Shown: positions 1-9,370, counted from the stretch's first letter. The stretch: 64,000 nucleotides of DNA from Bradyrhizobium sp. CCBAU 051011 (GCF_009930815.1 NZ_CP022222.1:2708501-2772500); one strand, 5' to 3'. Numbers and translations are program-made. The notes: a model not told the origin generated them from the sequence alone.

Positions 1-1448
1 ACGACCACCGCCTTCAGCGTCATGCGCCGGTCGGGTAGTTCGGCGGCGAACACGGCGCATTCCCTGATGTCGGGATGTTCAGCGAGGCAGAGTTCGACTT
101 CGAGCGGGTAGACCCACTGGCCCGAAATCTTGATCAAATCGTCGGCGCGGCCGCGGAAGAAATGGAAGCCGTCGGAATCGCGCATGAAGCGGTCGCCGGT
201 GTAGATCCAGCCACCCTCGCGGATAGTCTCGGCCGACTTGTCGGGCCGGTTCCAGTACAGCGGCGTGTTGGAATCGCCGCGCACCCATAAAATGCCTTCC
301 TCGTTGTCGCCGACTTCGCGGCCGTCCTTGTCCCTGAGCAGGATTTCGTAGCCGGGCACGCGCAGGCCGGCGGCGCCGAGCTTTTTCTGCTCGGGGCGGT
401 TGGAGAGATAGATGTGCAGCACCTCCGTCGAGCCTAACCCCTCGATGATCTCAAGGCCGGTCAGTGTCTTCCAGCCGTTGAAGACTTCCGCCGACAGCAC
501 CTCGGCTGCAGATAGCGCCATCCGCAATGACGAAAAATCGACTGCTGCCGCACCCTCGGCCTTGGTCAGCGAGGTATAGAGCGTCGGCAATCCGTAGAAC
601 ACGGACGGCCGATATTTTTCGATTGCCTCGAAGATCGTTGCGGGCTTCGGCTGGCCGGGCAGCAGCAACGTCGCCGCGCCGACCGAGAACGGGAAGGTGA
701 TGGCGTTGCCAAACCCGTAGGCGAAGAAAATCTTTGGCACCGAGAAGCAGATGTCGTCGGGCCCGAGCTTGAGCACGCTGCGTGCAAAGGCCTGCTCGCT
801 ATAGGCCATATCGTGCTGCAGATGCACGATGCCCTTTGGGCGTCCGGTCGAGCCGGATGAATACATCCAGAACGCCATGTCGTCGCGTCCGGTGTCGGCC
901 TCCGGCAGATCGGTCGGGAATCCCTGCAGCCATTGTGCTGCGTTGAGGGCCTTCGGCACGGCGTGTTCGCCTGCGGTCCCATTGACCACAATAAGGGTTT
1001 GCAGCGGCGTGTCCTTGCAGGCCTCGGCGTTGAACCGCGGCGCGAACTCGGCCTCCGCGACGGCCACGGCGGCGCCGGCGTCGGAGAGATAGAACTGCAG
1101 GAGGTCCGGCGGCGTCAGCGTGTTGATCAACAGCGGCACGAAGCCCGAACGCACCGCGCCGAAAAACGCCGCCGGATAGGCCGGCGTGTCGTCGAGGAAC
1201 ATCAGGATGCGGTCGCCACGCTTCAGGCCGAGCGACTGAAAGCCGTGACCCCATTGCGAGGCCTCGGCGCAGAGCTCGGCATAGGTCCGCGTGCCACCGG
1301 GGCCGGTCAGCGCTAGCCGGTCGCCGCGACCAGCCGCGAGATTGTCGAACAGGATGCGGCCGGCGTTATAGCGTTCTGGGATCGCAAAGCCGATCTCGCG
1401 CGCGCCCGGATTGTCGCGGGGCACCAAATCGGAAATCGTCGTCGTCAT
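1..1448 (-). CDS. Benzoate-CoA ligase family aromatic acyl-CoA synthetase (C-terminus beyond window)
   Basis: AMP-forming ligase that would activate an aromatic acid to its CoA thioester in the cytoplasm. The frame is open from the ATG at 1448 to the window edge (482 codons; the family is usually about 500-540 aa), so only the C-terminal tip is missing. Visible are the AMP-binding P-loop YSSGSTGRPKG, the benzoate-CoA-ligase hallmark KIFFAYGFGN, the motif EGLGSTE, the YTGDR hinge region and KISGQWVYPLEVE near the edge. Its ATG overlaps the stop of the upstream flavin monooxygenase (ATGA), indicating translational coupling. The substrate cannot be read from the sequence; benzoate, a hydroxybenzoate, salicylate or anthranilate are candidates, and the monooxygenase neighbour favours a hydroxy- or amino-benzoate route. 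Confidence 0.9.
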   Translation of the reverse strand, partial: MTTTISDLVPRDNPGAREIGFAIPERYNAGRILFDNLAAGRGDRLALTGPGGTRTYAELCAEASQWGHGFQSLGLKRGDRILMFLDDTPAYPAAFFGAVRSGFVPLLINTLTPPDLLQFYLSDAGAAVAVAEAEFAPRFNAEACKDTPLQTLIVVNGTAGEHAVPKALNAAQWLQGFPTDLPEADTGRDDMAFWMYSSGSTGRPKGIVHLQHDMAYSEQAFARSVLKLGPDDICFSVPKIFFAYGFGNAITFPFSVGAATLLLPGQPKPATIFEAIEKYRPSVFYGLPTLYTSLTKAEGAAAVDFSSLRMALSAAEVLSAEVFNGWKTLTGLEIIEGLGSTEVLHIYLSNRPEQKKLGAAGLRVPGYEILLRDKDGREVGDNEEGILWVRGDSNTPLYWNRPDKSAETIREGGWIYTGDRFMRDSDGFHFFRGRADDLIKISGQWVYPLEVELCLAEHPDIRECAVFAAELPDRRMTLKAVV

Positions 1449-2584
1449 GCCTGGCTCCCGATTTTCTTTGTCGATTCGTAGCGCGCCATGAATTCCGGCG
1501 ACATCGCGCGCAGCCGCGCGTCGGCGATCCGCCCGGAGCGGGTGATGTAGCTGTAGGCAAAATCCATCAGCTCGAGCTTCATGTGTTCGCCGAAGCGTTC
1601 GTACCAGTCGGCGCTGGTGCGCGCCGCCGTCACCAGCTTCTGCACGATCGGCTTGCGCTCGGCCTGGTAGCGGGCAAGGCCAGCGGGAATATCGCCTTCC
1701 GCCTCCAGCGCCTTGGTCAGCGCGATCGCGTCCTCGATCGCGAGCCGGGTGCCCGAGCCGATCGAGAAATGCGCGGTGTGCAGGGCGTCGCCGATCAGCG
1801 CCATGTTGGCGTGCGACCAGTTCTCGTTCCAGATCCACGGAAAATTGCGCCACACCGATTTGTTCGAGACCAGCGGATGACCGTCGAGCGTTTCGGCGAA
1901 GATCTCCTCGCAGATCGCCTGCGACTGTTCGATGGTCTTGTGCTCGAAGCCGTAAGATCGCCAGGTCGCCGCATCGCATTCGACCAGGAACGTGCTCATG
2001 GAAGGCGAATAGCGATAGTGATGCGCGTTGAACGAACCGCGATCGGTCTTTACAAAGGTCTGCGACAGCGTGGCAAAGCGCTTGCTGGTGCCGTACCAGG
2101 CGAATTTGTTGGTCGAATGCGAAACCGAGGCGCCGAATTCCTTTTCAAAACCGCGGCGCACCAGCGAGTTCAGCCCGTCAGCGGCGACGATCAAGTCGTA
2201 TCCCGCAAGTTCGTCCAGCGACTGGATCGTGGTGTCGTATCGCGCCGTCACGCCAACTGCACGCACGCGCTGCTGCAGGATGGTCAGCAATTCGAGCCGG
2301 CCGATCGAGGAGAAGCCGATGCCGTCGATCTCGACGCTCTCACCCCGCAGATTGAGCGTGATATTCTTCCAGCTCTCCATCCGCGGCGCGATGGCATCGA
2401 CCGTCTCGGGGTCGTCGGCGCGCAGGAATTCCAGCGCCTGCTCGGAGAACACCACGCCAAACCCCCAGGTCGCGCCTTCGGGATTCTGCTCGAACAGATC
2501 GATATGAGCGTCCGGATGACGCCGCTTCCAGAGATAGGCGAAGTAGAGGCCGCCGGGGCCTCCGCCAATGACGGCGATACGCAC
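1445..2584 (-). CDS. FAD-dependent aromatic-CoA monooxygenase (salicylyl-CoA 5-hydroxylase-like)
   Basis: Single-component flavoprotein hydroxylase, 379 aa. The N-terminus carries the Rossmann GGGPGGLYFAYLWKRR FAD motif, residues 135-150 have the VAADGLNSLVRR (DG) motif, and residues 280-300 the LIGDALHTAHFSIGSG second FAD motif. The overall pattern matches stand-alone hydroxylases acting on aryl-CoA thioesters, such as SdgC-type salicylyl-CoA 5-hydroxylase and the N-terminal half of 2-aminobenzoyl-CoA monooxygenase/reductase. The start is GTG at 2584, preceded by GGAGG at 5-nt spacing. It is first in a two-gene unit with the CoA ligase, overlapping it by 4 nt. Inference: the pair activates an aromatic acid and then ring-hydroxylates it as a CoA ester. 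Confidence 0.82.
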   Translation of the reverse strand: MRIAVIGGGPGGLYFAYLWKRRHPDAHIDLFEQNPEGATWGFGVVFSEQALEFLRADDPETVDAIAPRMESWKNITLNLRGESVEIDGIGFSSIGRLELLTILQQRVRAVGVTARYDTTIQSLDELAGYDLIVAADGLNSLVRRGFEKEFGASVSHSTNKFAWYGTSKRFATLSQTFVKTDRGSFNAHHYRYSPSMSTFLVECDAATWRSYGFEHKTIEQSQAICEEIFAETLDGHPLVSNKSVWRNFPWIWNENWSHANMALIGDALHTAHFSIGSGTRLAIEDAIALTKALEAEGDIPAGLARYQAERKPIVQKLVTAARTSADWYERFGEHMKLELMDFAYSYITRSGRIADARLRAMSPEFMARYESTKKIGSQA

Positions 2585-2681
2585 GTCTTCCTCCCAATCG
2601 ACAGTATACTTACTAATTTGGAATGGAGACTAATCCGCGCCGGATATTTGCGCTACAGAAAAATCATTGGGGAATGCGGCG

Positions 2682-2713
2682 GCCGCCCGGTCCCGACGTC
2701 AGGACCGGGCGGC
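2682..2713. terminator. Strong GC hairpin, probable terminator of the small secreted-protein gene
   Basis: Perfect 12-bp inverted repeat, GCCGCCCGGTCC and its complement, around an 8-nt loop. It sits 85 bp beyond the stop of the minus-strand gene at 2798-3007. No clear T-run follows on the minus strand, so it may be a processing or attenuating hairpin instead of a classical intrinsic terminator. Confidence 0.6.
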
Positions 2714-2797
2714 AATGGCCCTGTTTCTTACCGCCCGTTCTGTCCGCGAACGGTTGTCCGCTCTGCGGTGACTTGGGCGTTGCCGAAGCATTGGGGC

Positions 2798-3007
2798 TCA
2801 GGTGCAGCGGCGAACCTTGACGCCGTTCACCCACACGGTCTTGCAAACCTTGACCGGCTTGCGGACGACGACTGCGCCGCGAGGCCCGGCGCAGCCGGCG
2901 CGAACGACGCCGTCGGCGCATACTGCGGCGTTGGCTTCGATCGACGTAAAACTCAGGGTAGCGCCCAAGGCGAGGAAGGCGGATGCAATAATCAGCGAGT
3001 AACGCAT
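2798..3007 (-). CDS. Small secreted protein of unknown function
   Basis: 69 aa. It begins MRYSLIIASAFLALGA and has a signal peptide ending near NA/AV around residue 28. The mature part is about 40 residues with four cysteines and a basic C-terminus (VKVCKTVWVNGVKVRRC). The ATG at 3007 is preferred over an upstream ATG at 3037 because GGGAGA lies 7 nt before it and the protein then starts with the signal peptide. I recognise similar short signal-peptide proteins from Bradyrhizobium but know no function. The four cysteines could form disulphides in the periplasm. Confidence 0.72.
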   Translation of the reverse strand: MRYSLIIASAFLALGATLSFTSIEANAAVCADGVVRAGCAGPRGAVVVRKPVKVCKTVWVNGVKVRRCT

Positions 3008-3162
3008 ATTGGTCTCCCGGACTCTTATTGTTGGCATTCAGTCACGAAATTTCTGATCGAAAGTTTCTTGTTGAGTTTTGGAAGGTTCTGCGGATGCCGG
3101 TTTCGGCGTGCGCGTACGCCGATCCCGTTACGGTGGCCGGCATGAGCGCCAGCCATCATCAG

Positions 3163-3388
3163 TCATTTCTTCTCGGCGGCTGCGAGCACCTTCTTGCAGG
3201 CCGGGGTGAGCTTGTCGCTCTGTTTGGCGAGGCCGGCGATGATGCGTCCACGCGCCGGGCGTAACGCTTTTGCAGTATTTCTCGAAGTCGCCCATTCAGG
3301 CGCTGCGCTGTTCGGCGGTCAACTCCTGGGCGAACGCGGCCGGGGAAATGCAGAGCATGGCAGTGACGGTCAGGAGGGTGCGTAGCAT
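3163..3388 (-). pseudogene. Broken one-repeat Cys-rich secreted protein
   Basis: The ATG at 3388 follows an AAAGGA ribosome site and starts a signal peptide (MLRTLLTVTAMLC...AAFAQ). Codon 31 (3296-3298) is TGA where the repeat pattern calls for Cys. Reading on gives MGDFEKYCKSVTPG, then one extra base near 3258 shifts the frame, after which RIIAGLAKQSDKLTP and ACKKVLAAAEKK resume in another frame up to the TGA at 3163. This is the single-repeat version of the Cys-rich repeat found three times in the gene at 3940-4767. The two lesions together argue for real decay and against one sequencing error. Confidence 0.75.
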
Positions 3389-3533
3389 CGGCTTTCCTTT
3401 CGTCGTAGCCGCCGATTGTTGAGCTGACTATCCGCAATCCAGGCGGCCTTCTTGCTTCTTGATCGCGGACCCGCTGTAGTGAACCTCCCATTCATCGCTG
3501 CAAGAAAACCCAAGGAAAATTCGAGGGAAACTC

Positions 3534-3893
3534 ATGGCGCAGGTCAGGGCCAGATGGCTGGCGTTCTATTCCGAACATGTCGAGCCGGTCTCCAAGGAAA
3601 TATTTTCGCACGTCGAGAAGATGATCATCGGGACGTTGATCGTATCCGCCGGCGCCCATGTCTCCAGCAATGAGCCGGCGATCGTCCTGTTCGGCTATCT
3701 GCGCCATGGTCTTATCGGCCGCGGCGTCATGCTGTTCGGCGTCATTCTCCTGCTCTTGAACTTCGTCGACGGGCTTTACAGGCTCGCGAAGCTCAATTGG
3801 CATATTGCGTACCAAATCGTGATGACGATCCTTTATGTCTCGCTGTCAGTGCGGCTCATACAACTCATCCTCGCCTTTCGCGGCGGTGAGTGA
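3534..3893 (+). CDS. Small membrane protein of unknown function
   Basis: 119 aa with hydrophobic stretches at about residues 30-50 (weak), 63-80 (GVMLFGVILLLLNFV) and 92-115 (YQIVMTILYVSLSV...LIQLILAF), so it is probably an inner-membrane protein with two to three segments. The ATG at 3534 lies 17 nt after an AGGAAAA run, a weak ribosome site. It stands alone between two minus-strand secreted-protein genes. I do not recognise a family. Confidence 0.6.
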   Translation: MAQVRARWLAFYSEHVEPVSKEIFSHVEKMIIGTLIVSAGAHVSSNEPAIVLFGYLRHGLIGRGVMLFGVILLLLNFVDGLYRLAKLNWHIAYQIVMTILYVSLSVRLIQLILAFRGGE

Positions 3894-3939
3894 CCGGCGG
3901 TCTCCGGATCAATGGAAGACCGCCGCAGCAGGTGCGCGA

Positions 3940-4767
3940 TTATCGCGCCGCGAACTGGGACAGAACGTCCTTGCACGCAGGTGAAAGCTGGGCGGCATTG
4001 GTCGCCAGACACTGCACGATCCGGCCGCCGCCGGCAGGAACACCGCCGCAAATCGAGCGGACGTCGGCACCGCAGGCGGACCGTAGCACGAACAGCTCTT
4101 CGCGCGGCCGCATCGGGCGCAGCACGATGACCGTCGGCGCTGCTGCTGCCGGTGCCGCGCCGGCGGCTGCCGGAGCTGCGGCCGTCGGAGCCGCGCCCGC
4201 CGCAGGTGCTGCCGCTCCACCGCCGCTGGCGGCGGCGACGGCTTTCTCGCAACCAGCCGACAGCTTCCCCTTGTTCTTTTCCAGGCATTGCAGCGCCGGC
4301 GCGCCGCCGGTCGGCACGCCCGCGCAGACCTTCGGATAGTCGGAGCGGCAGGCGCTGCGGATCGCGGAAACCTGTGCGCTGGTCGGCTGTCCCGCAGGGG
4401 CGGCGGCTGCGGCCGTTGGCTCGGCAGATTTTGCCGGCGCCGCCGTAGCGGCCGCTGGTGCTGCGGTTTTCGGCGCCGCGGTCTCGGCCGGCTTGGCGGG
4501 CGCGGCCGCCGGCGCCGCTACCGCACGCACCGCGCTCTGGCAGCTGGATGAAAGGCTCGACATGTTCTTCTGCAGGCATTGCAGCGATGCCTCGCCGCCT
4601 GGCGGCACGCTGGAGCAGTGCGCCATATAGTCCGAGCGGCACTGGGATTTGATGGCGTCGCGTTGCGCCTGGCTTGGCGCTTGCGCAAACGCGGGTGCTG
4701 CAGTTGCGAGTATCGCGGCCGCCAGCAACGGCCCGTACGCTGTCGCGCGCGTCAACGTGTTGATCAT
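3940..4767 (-). CDS. Secreted protein with three Cys-rich repeats and Ala/Pro linkers
   Basis: 275 aa: signal peptide (about residues 1-28, ending AFAQ), then three copies of a roughly 45-residue Cys-rich repeat at about 33-80, 130-180 and 225-272. Each has the pattern C-x3-D-Y/V-x3-C-x2-V-P-x-G-G-x6-CL-x9-L-S-x2-C. The copies are joined by long Ala/Pro-rich linkers that are probably disordered. The pattern matches the 'cysteine rich repeat' family (Pfam Cys_rich_FGFR), which is frequent in rhizobia and has no established bacterial function. AAGGAT precedes the start. The broken one-repeat relative lies at 3163-3388. The location is inferred to be the periplasm. Confidence 0.85.
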   Translation of the reverse strand: MINTLTRATAYGPLLAAAILATAAPAFAQAPSQAQRDAIKSQCRSDYMAHCSSVPPGGEASLQCLQKNMSSLSSSCQSAVRAVAAPAAAPAKPAETAAPKTAAPAAATAAPAKSAEPTAAAAAPAGQPTSAQVSAIRSACRSDYPKVCAGVPTGGAPALQCLEKNKGKLSAGCEKAVAAASGGGAAAPAAGAAPTAAAPAAAGAAPAAAAPTVIVLRPMRPREELFVLRSACGADVRSICGGVPAGGGRIVQCLATNAAQLSPACKDVLSQFAAR

Positions 4768-4969
4768 TTGAATAAATCCTTTTGTCGTCGCCGGAAGCCG
4801 CCGCTTCAGCCGATGTGAAATATCGAACGTGCCGACATAAAAAATCGGGCTGCATCATTTTCGCTTTCCGGTTCCGCTGCAAGCGGATTGTTGCTATTTT
4901 CATGGGGTAGCGGAAAGCCGATTTCTGAATAAAGCCTTTTCCAGAACAGAACCTGTTGGGGCACTGAAA

Positions 4970-6172
4970 ATGAAGGCTTCGCGCTCGCCTGCACGCTTGA
5001 GACCATACGGCACCGTCGCACAAAAAGGCGCCGCCGCCTGGCGTGCGGGTTTCGCCATTGCGGCGATGGGTATCTTAAGTGCCTGCGAACAAAATACTTT
5101 TGTCCAGCCGCCGCCGCCGAAGGTCGACGTCGCGGTGCCGGTGCAACGCTCCTTCACGCGCTATCTGGAGGCGACCGGCAATACCGCAGCATTCAAGAAT
5201 GTCGATCTGGTCGCGCGCGTGCAGGGCTTCTTGCAATCGATCAACTACAAGGACGGCGCCTATGTGAAGGAAGGCACGTCGCTGTTCACGATCGAGCCTG
5301 ATACCTACAAGCTGAAGCTCGAACAGGCGCAGGCGGCGGAGACCGGCTCACAGGCATCGCTGCGGCAGGCCGAGGCGGACTTCAAGCGTCAGCAGGAATT
5401 GGTCCAGCGACAAGCCGTTTCCCAGGCCACGCTGGATACCTCCACCGCTAACCGCGACAACGCGCAGGCGAACCTGCTGCAGGCCCAGGTCAATACCAAG
5501 ATCGCGGCGGTGAACTACGGTTATACCAACGTGACCGCGCCGTTTGACGGTGTTGTCAGCGCGCATCTCGTCTCCATTGGTGAACTCGTCGGCGCGTCGT
5601 CGCCGACGCAACTCGCCACCATCGTGGCGCTCGAACCGATCTATGTGAATTTCAACGTCAATGAGCAGGACGTGCTGCGGATTCGGGCGGAAGCCCGCCG
5701 GCGCGGGCTGACTCCGGATGATCTCAGGCAGTTGCCGGTCGAGGTCGGGCTGCAGACCGAGACTGGTTTTCCGCACAAGGGCAAGCTCGACTATGCCGCC
5801 GCGACGCTCAACCAGGCGACCGGTACGCTTCCCGTGCGTGGCGTGCTGCCCAATTCCGACCGCGCGCTGCTGCCGGGGTTCTTTGTCCGCGTCCGCGTGC
5901 CCGTGGATGAGGTGCAGAACGCGCTGTTCGTGCCTGACGTCGCGCTCGGCGCCGATCAGGCCGGACGCTATCTGCTGGTCGTGAATGGCGAAAATATCGT
6001 CGAACAGCGCAAGGTGCGGGTCGGACCGCTGGAAGACGGCCTGCGCGTCATCGAGGAGGGCCTGAAGGCTGACGACCGTGTCGTCACCGCCGGGCTGTTG
6101 CGCGCGATTCCCGGCCAGAAGGTCGATCCGCAACTGAAGAAGATCGAAGCACAGCCTGCTGCAGCCAAGTAG
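4970..6172 (+). CDS. RND efflux periplasmic adaptor (membrane fusion protein)
   Basis: 400-aa AcrA/MexA-type lipoprotein that links an inner-membrane RND pump to an outer-membrane channel. The lipobox LSAC places the acylated Cys at residue 39. A lipoyl half-motif (GFLQSINYKDGAYVKEG) lies near 90-105, followed by an alpha-hairpin coiled coil about 115-185 rich in Gln/Ala, a second lipoyl half (VTAPFDGVVS), and a beta-barrel and membrane-proximal domain to the end. AGGAG just after its stop leads into the permease 9 nt downstream. No outer-membrane factor is present here, so a shared TolC-like protein must be encoded elsewhere. Confidence 0.93.
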   Translation: MKASRSPARLRPYGTVAQKGAAAWRAGFAIAAMGILSACEQNTFVQPPPPKVDVAVPVQRSFTRYLEATGNTAAFKNVDLVARVQGFLQSINYKDGAYVKEGTSLFTIEPDTYKLKLEQAQAAETGSQASLRQAEADFKRQQELVQRQAVSQATLDTSTANRDNAQANLLQAQVNTKIAAVNYGYTNVTAPFDGVVSAHLVSIGELVGASSPTQLATIVALEPIYVNFNVNEQDVLRIRAEARRRGLTPDDLRQLPVEVGLQTETGFPHKGKLDYAAATLNQATGTLPVRGVLPNSDRALLPGFFVRVRVPVDEVQNALFVPDVALGADQAGRYLLVVNGENIVEQRKVRVGPLEDGLRVIEEGLKADDRVVTAGLLRAIPGQKVDPQLKKIEAQPAAAK

Positions 6173-6181
6173 GAGCCGGCC

Positions 6182-9100
6182 ATGATTTCGAAGTTTTTCA
6201 TCGAGCGGCCCGTTCTTTCCAACGTCATCGCGATCCTGATGGTCCTGATCGGCGGCGTCTGCCTGTTCCGGCTGGCTGTCGCGCAGTATCCTGAGGTGGT
6301 GCCGCCGACGGTCCAGGTCACGACCCGCTATCCCGGCGCCAGCGCGAAAACCGTGATCGATACGGTGGCACTGCCGATCGAGCAGCAGGTCAACGGCGTC
6401 GAGGACATGCTCTACATGCAGTCCTACAGCGGCGCCGACGGCACCTATACGCTGACGGTTACGTTCAAGATCGGTACCGACCTCAACTTCGCGCAGGTGC
6501 TGGTGCAGAACAGAGTGTCGAGCGCGCTGGCCCAGTTACCGCAATCGGTGCAGAACCAGGGTGTGACGGTGCAGAAAAGATCGACGGCGATTCTGCTGTT
6601 CGTGACGCTGACCTCGCCGAAAGCGACCTATGACAGTCTGTTCCTGAGCAACTACGCCACCATCAACATTCGCGATGAGCTCTCGCGCCTGCCCGGCGTC
6701 GGCAACGTCACCGTGTTCGGTGCTGGCCAGTATTCGATGCGGGTCTGGCTCGATCCGAACAAGCTGTATGCACGCAACCTGATGCCGCAGGATGTGATCA
6801 ACGCGATCCAGCAGCAGAGCCAGCAGGTCACCGCGGGCCAGGTCGGAGCACCGCCAACGCCCGCAGGGCAGGCGTTCCAATATACGCTGAACGTCAGTGG
6901 ACGGCTCGACGACACCAGCGAGTTCGAGAACGTGATCGTCAAGACCGGCACTAGCGGTGACGTCACGCGCGTGCGCGATGTCGGCTGGGTCGAGCTCGGC
7001 GCCCAGACCTATAGCCAGGTGTTCTCGCTGAACAACAAGCCGGCCACCGGCATCGGCGTGTTCCAGTCGCCCGGCGCCAACGCGCTCGAGGTTCAGCAGG
7101 CCGTCGAGAAGAAGATGCAGGAGTTGGCGAAGGCGTTTCCGCAGGACGTGACCTACGACACGCCGTTCGACACCACCAAATTCGTCTCGGAATCGATCAA
7201 TGAGGTCTACAAGACGCTGATCGAAGCAGGTTTGCTCGTTCTCGTCGTGATCCTGATCTTCCTGCAGGACTGGCGCGCGATGCTGGTGCCGGCGACCACG
7301 GTGCCGGTGACGATCATCGGCGCCTTTGCGGCGATGGCGGCGCTCGGCTTCACCATCAATATCTCGACGCTGTTTGCAATCGTGCTCGCGATCGGTATCG
7401 TGGTCGACGACGCCATCGTCGTGGTCGAAGGCGCCGCGCACAATATCGAGAAGGGCATGTCCGGCCATGACGCCGCGATCAGCGCGATGAACGCGCTGTT
7501 CGCGCCGATCATCGGCATCACGCTGGTGCTGATCTCGGTGTTCCTGCCCTCGGCGTTTCTGCCGGGATTGACCGGGCAGATGTATGCGCAGTTCGCGCTG
7601 GTCATTGCCGCAACCGCGCTGCTCAGCGCCATCAATGCGGCGACGCTGAAACCTACGCAGTGTGCGTTGTGGCTGCGGCGGCCGGTGCCGCCGGAGCAAC
7701 GCAACTTCTTCTACCGCGGCTTCAACGCGGTCTATAACCGCCTGGAAGCCTGGTATGGCCGGCTGATCGGCCGGCTGGTCGCGCACAGCAATATATCTGT
7801 CATCTGCGCGCTGATCCTGATCGCCATCGGTGGCTACGGCCTGTCGCGGGTGCCGACCGGCTTCATTCCGATCGAAGATCAGGGCTATCTCCTGGTCGCC
7901 GTGCAATTGCCTGATGGTGCGGCGCTTGAGCGTACGCAGCGTGTGCTTACCCGGGTCAGCGAGATAACCGGCAAGACCGCAGGCGTCGATCAGGTGATCA
8001 CCATTGCCGGCATCTCTGCGCTCGACAACTCTTCCAGCCTCGCCAATGCGGGCGTCGCCTATTTGATCCTGAAAGAGTGGAGCGCGCGCGGCGCCGGCGA
8101 GGATCTGCGGTCGCTGTTCGTCGGATTGAATGAGAAGCTCTCGGTGATCGATGAGGCGCGGATCCTGGTGGTTCCGCCGCCGCCGATCCAGGGCATCGGC
8201 AACGCCGCCGGCTTTGCGATGCAGGTCCAGTTGCGTGACGGCAGTTCCGATTTCAGCAAGCTGCAGGCCATCACCGGCGCCATCGTCGCAAATGCGTCGT
8301 CACAGAGTGCGCTGCAGCGGGTGAGTTCGCCGTTCCGCTCGACGGTGCCGCAGTTCGACATCGAGGTGGACCGGATCAAGACCCAGACGCTGCATGTCAC
8401 GACCGACCAGATCTTCTCGACGCTGTCGTCCTACATGGGTTCGAGCTTCGTCAACCAGTTCAACAAGTTCGGTCGTACCTTCCAGGTCTATGCGCAGGCG
8501 GACGCGCAATTCCGCCTGACGCCGCGTGACATCCAGAACATGATGGTGCGTAACAGCAATGGCGACATGATCCCGCTCGGCACGGTGGCGAAGATCACGC
8601 CGGCGGTCGGTCCTTCGCTGATCAGCCTGTACAATCTCTATCCTTCCTCGACCATCATAGGCCTGCCGGCCACGGGTTACAGTTCCGGCCAGTCGATGAA
8701 GTTGATGGAAGAGATCGCCGCCAAGACCTTGCCGCCGGGCACGGGCTTCGAGTGGACGGCGATGTCGTACCAGGAGAAGGTCGTCGGCGGGCAGATCTAC
8801 TGGGCGTTCGGGCTTGCGTTGCTGCTGGTCTATCTTGTGCTGGCTGGACAGTATGAAAGCTGGTACGCACCGATCTCGGTCATTCTCGCGGTGCCGCTGT
8901 CCCTGCTCGGCCCGATGATCGTGTTGACCGGGCTGGGGATCGAGAACAATCTCTATACCCAGATCGGCATCATCCTTCTGATCGCGCTGTCGGCCAAGAA
9001 CGCCATCCTGATCGTCGAAGTGGCGCTGGAGCTTCACGTGCGCGACCGCAAGCCGTTGCTGGAATCCGCCATCAACGCGGCGCGCGCCCGGTTCCGGCCG

Positions 9101-9352
9101 ATCCTGATGACGTCGTTTGCCTTCATCTTCGGCATGATCCCGCTGGTGCTTGCAACCGGCGCCGGCGCCAACGCCCGGAAATCGATCGGCATCACCGCTT
9201 TCTCGGGCATGCTGGCCTCGACCTGTCTGGCCGTGCTGTTCGTGCCGACGTTCTTTGTGGTGGTCCAGCGGTTCGAGAACTGGCTGAAGGACCGGAAGCA
9301 GAAAAAGGTTGGGGTGCAGGCCGCACCACAAGCGCCGGTCGCAGGGCATTAG
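6182..9352 (+). CDS. RND multidrug efflux permease (HAE1 family)
   Basis: 1056-aa inner-membrane proton antiporter of the AcrB/MexB type. It opens MISKFFIERPVLSNVIAILMVLIGG (TM1, given here only as pattern). The periplasmic porter domain follows, and TM4 contains IVVDDAIVVVEGA with the paired acidic residues used in proton relay. The second half repeats the fold, with YLVLAGQYESW and a TM10 region ending SAKNAILIVE. Length and topology are normal for HAE1 pumps. It is transcribed with the adaptor upstream (9-nt gap). Substrates cannot be assigned. No local regulator gene is adjacent. Confidence 0.95.
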   Translation: MISKFFIERPVLSNVIAILMVLIGGVCLFRLAVAQYPEVVPPTVQVTTRYPGASAKTVIDTVALPIEQQVNGVEDMLYMQSYSGADGTYTLTVTFKIGTDLNFAQVLVQNRVSSALAQLPQSVQNQGVTVQKRSTAILLFVTLTSPKATYDSLFLSNYATINIRDELSRLPGVGNVTVFGAGQYSMRVWLDPNKLYARNLMPQDVINAIQQQSQQVTAGQVGAPPTPAGQAFQYTLNVSGRLDDTSEFENVIVKTGTSGDVTRVRDVGWVELGAQTYSQVFSLNNKPATGIGVFQSPGANALEVQQAVEKKMQELAKAFPQDVTYDTPFDTTKFVSESINEVYKTLIEAGLLVLVVILIFLQDWRAMLVPATTVPVTIIGAFAAMAALGFTINISTLFAIVLAIGIVVDDAIVVVEGAAHNIEKGMSGHDAAISAMNALFAPIIGITLVLISVFLPSAFLPGLTGQMYAQFALVIAATALLSAINAATLKPTQCALWLRRPVPPEQRNFFYRGFNAVYNRLEAWYGRLIGRLVAHSNISVICALILIAIGGYGLSRVPTGFIPIEDQGYLLVAVQLPDGAALERTQRVLTRVSEITGKTAGVDQVITIAGISALDNSSSLANAGVAYLILKEWSARGAGEDLRSLFVGLNEKLSVIDEARILVVPPPPIQGIGNAAGFAMQVQLRDGSSDFSKLQAITGAIVANASSQSALQRVSSPFRSTVPQFDIEVDRIKTQTLHVTTDQIFSTLSSYMGSSFVNQFNKFGRTFQVYAQADAQFRLTPRDIQNMMVRNSNGDMIPLGTVAKITPAVGPSLISLYNLYPSSTIIGLPATGYSSGQSMKLMEEIAAKTLPPGTGFEWTAMSYQEKVVGGQIYWAFGLALLLVYLVLAGQYESWYAPISVILAVPLSLLGPMIVLTGLGIENNLYTQIGIILLIALSAKNAILIVEVALELHVRDRKPLLESAINAARARFRPILMTSFAFIFGMIPLVLATGAGANARKSIGITAFSGMLASTCLAVLFVPTFFVVVQRFENWLKDRKQKKVGVQAAPQAPVAGH

Positions 9353-9370
9353 TCTCCGCTGCCGAAACTC

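Noticed and set aside
1583..3145. Long plus-strand open frame (520 codons) opposite the flavin monooxygenase
   Set aside because: It is antisense to a gene with clear FAD motifs, has no ribosome site and encodes an Arg-rich, low-complexity product typical of GC-rich shadow frames.
6536..7906. Minus-strand frame of 456 codons inside the RND permease
   Set aside because: His/Asp/Arg-rich shadow of a well-conserved gene; no family resemblance.
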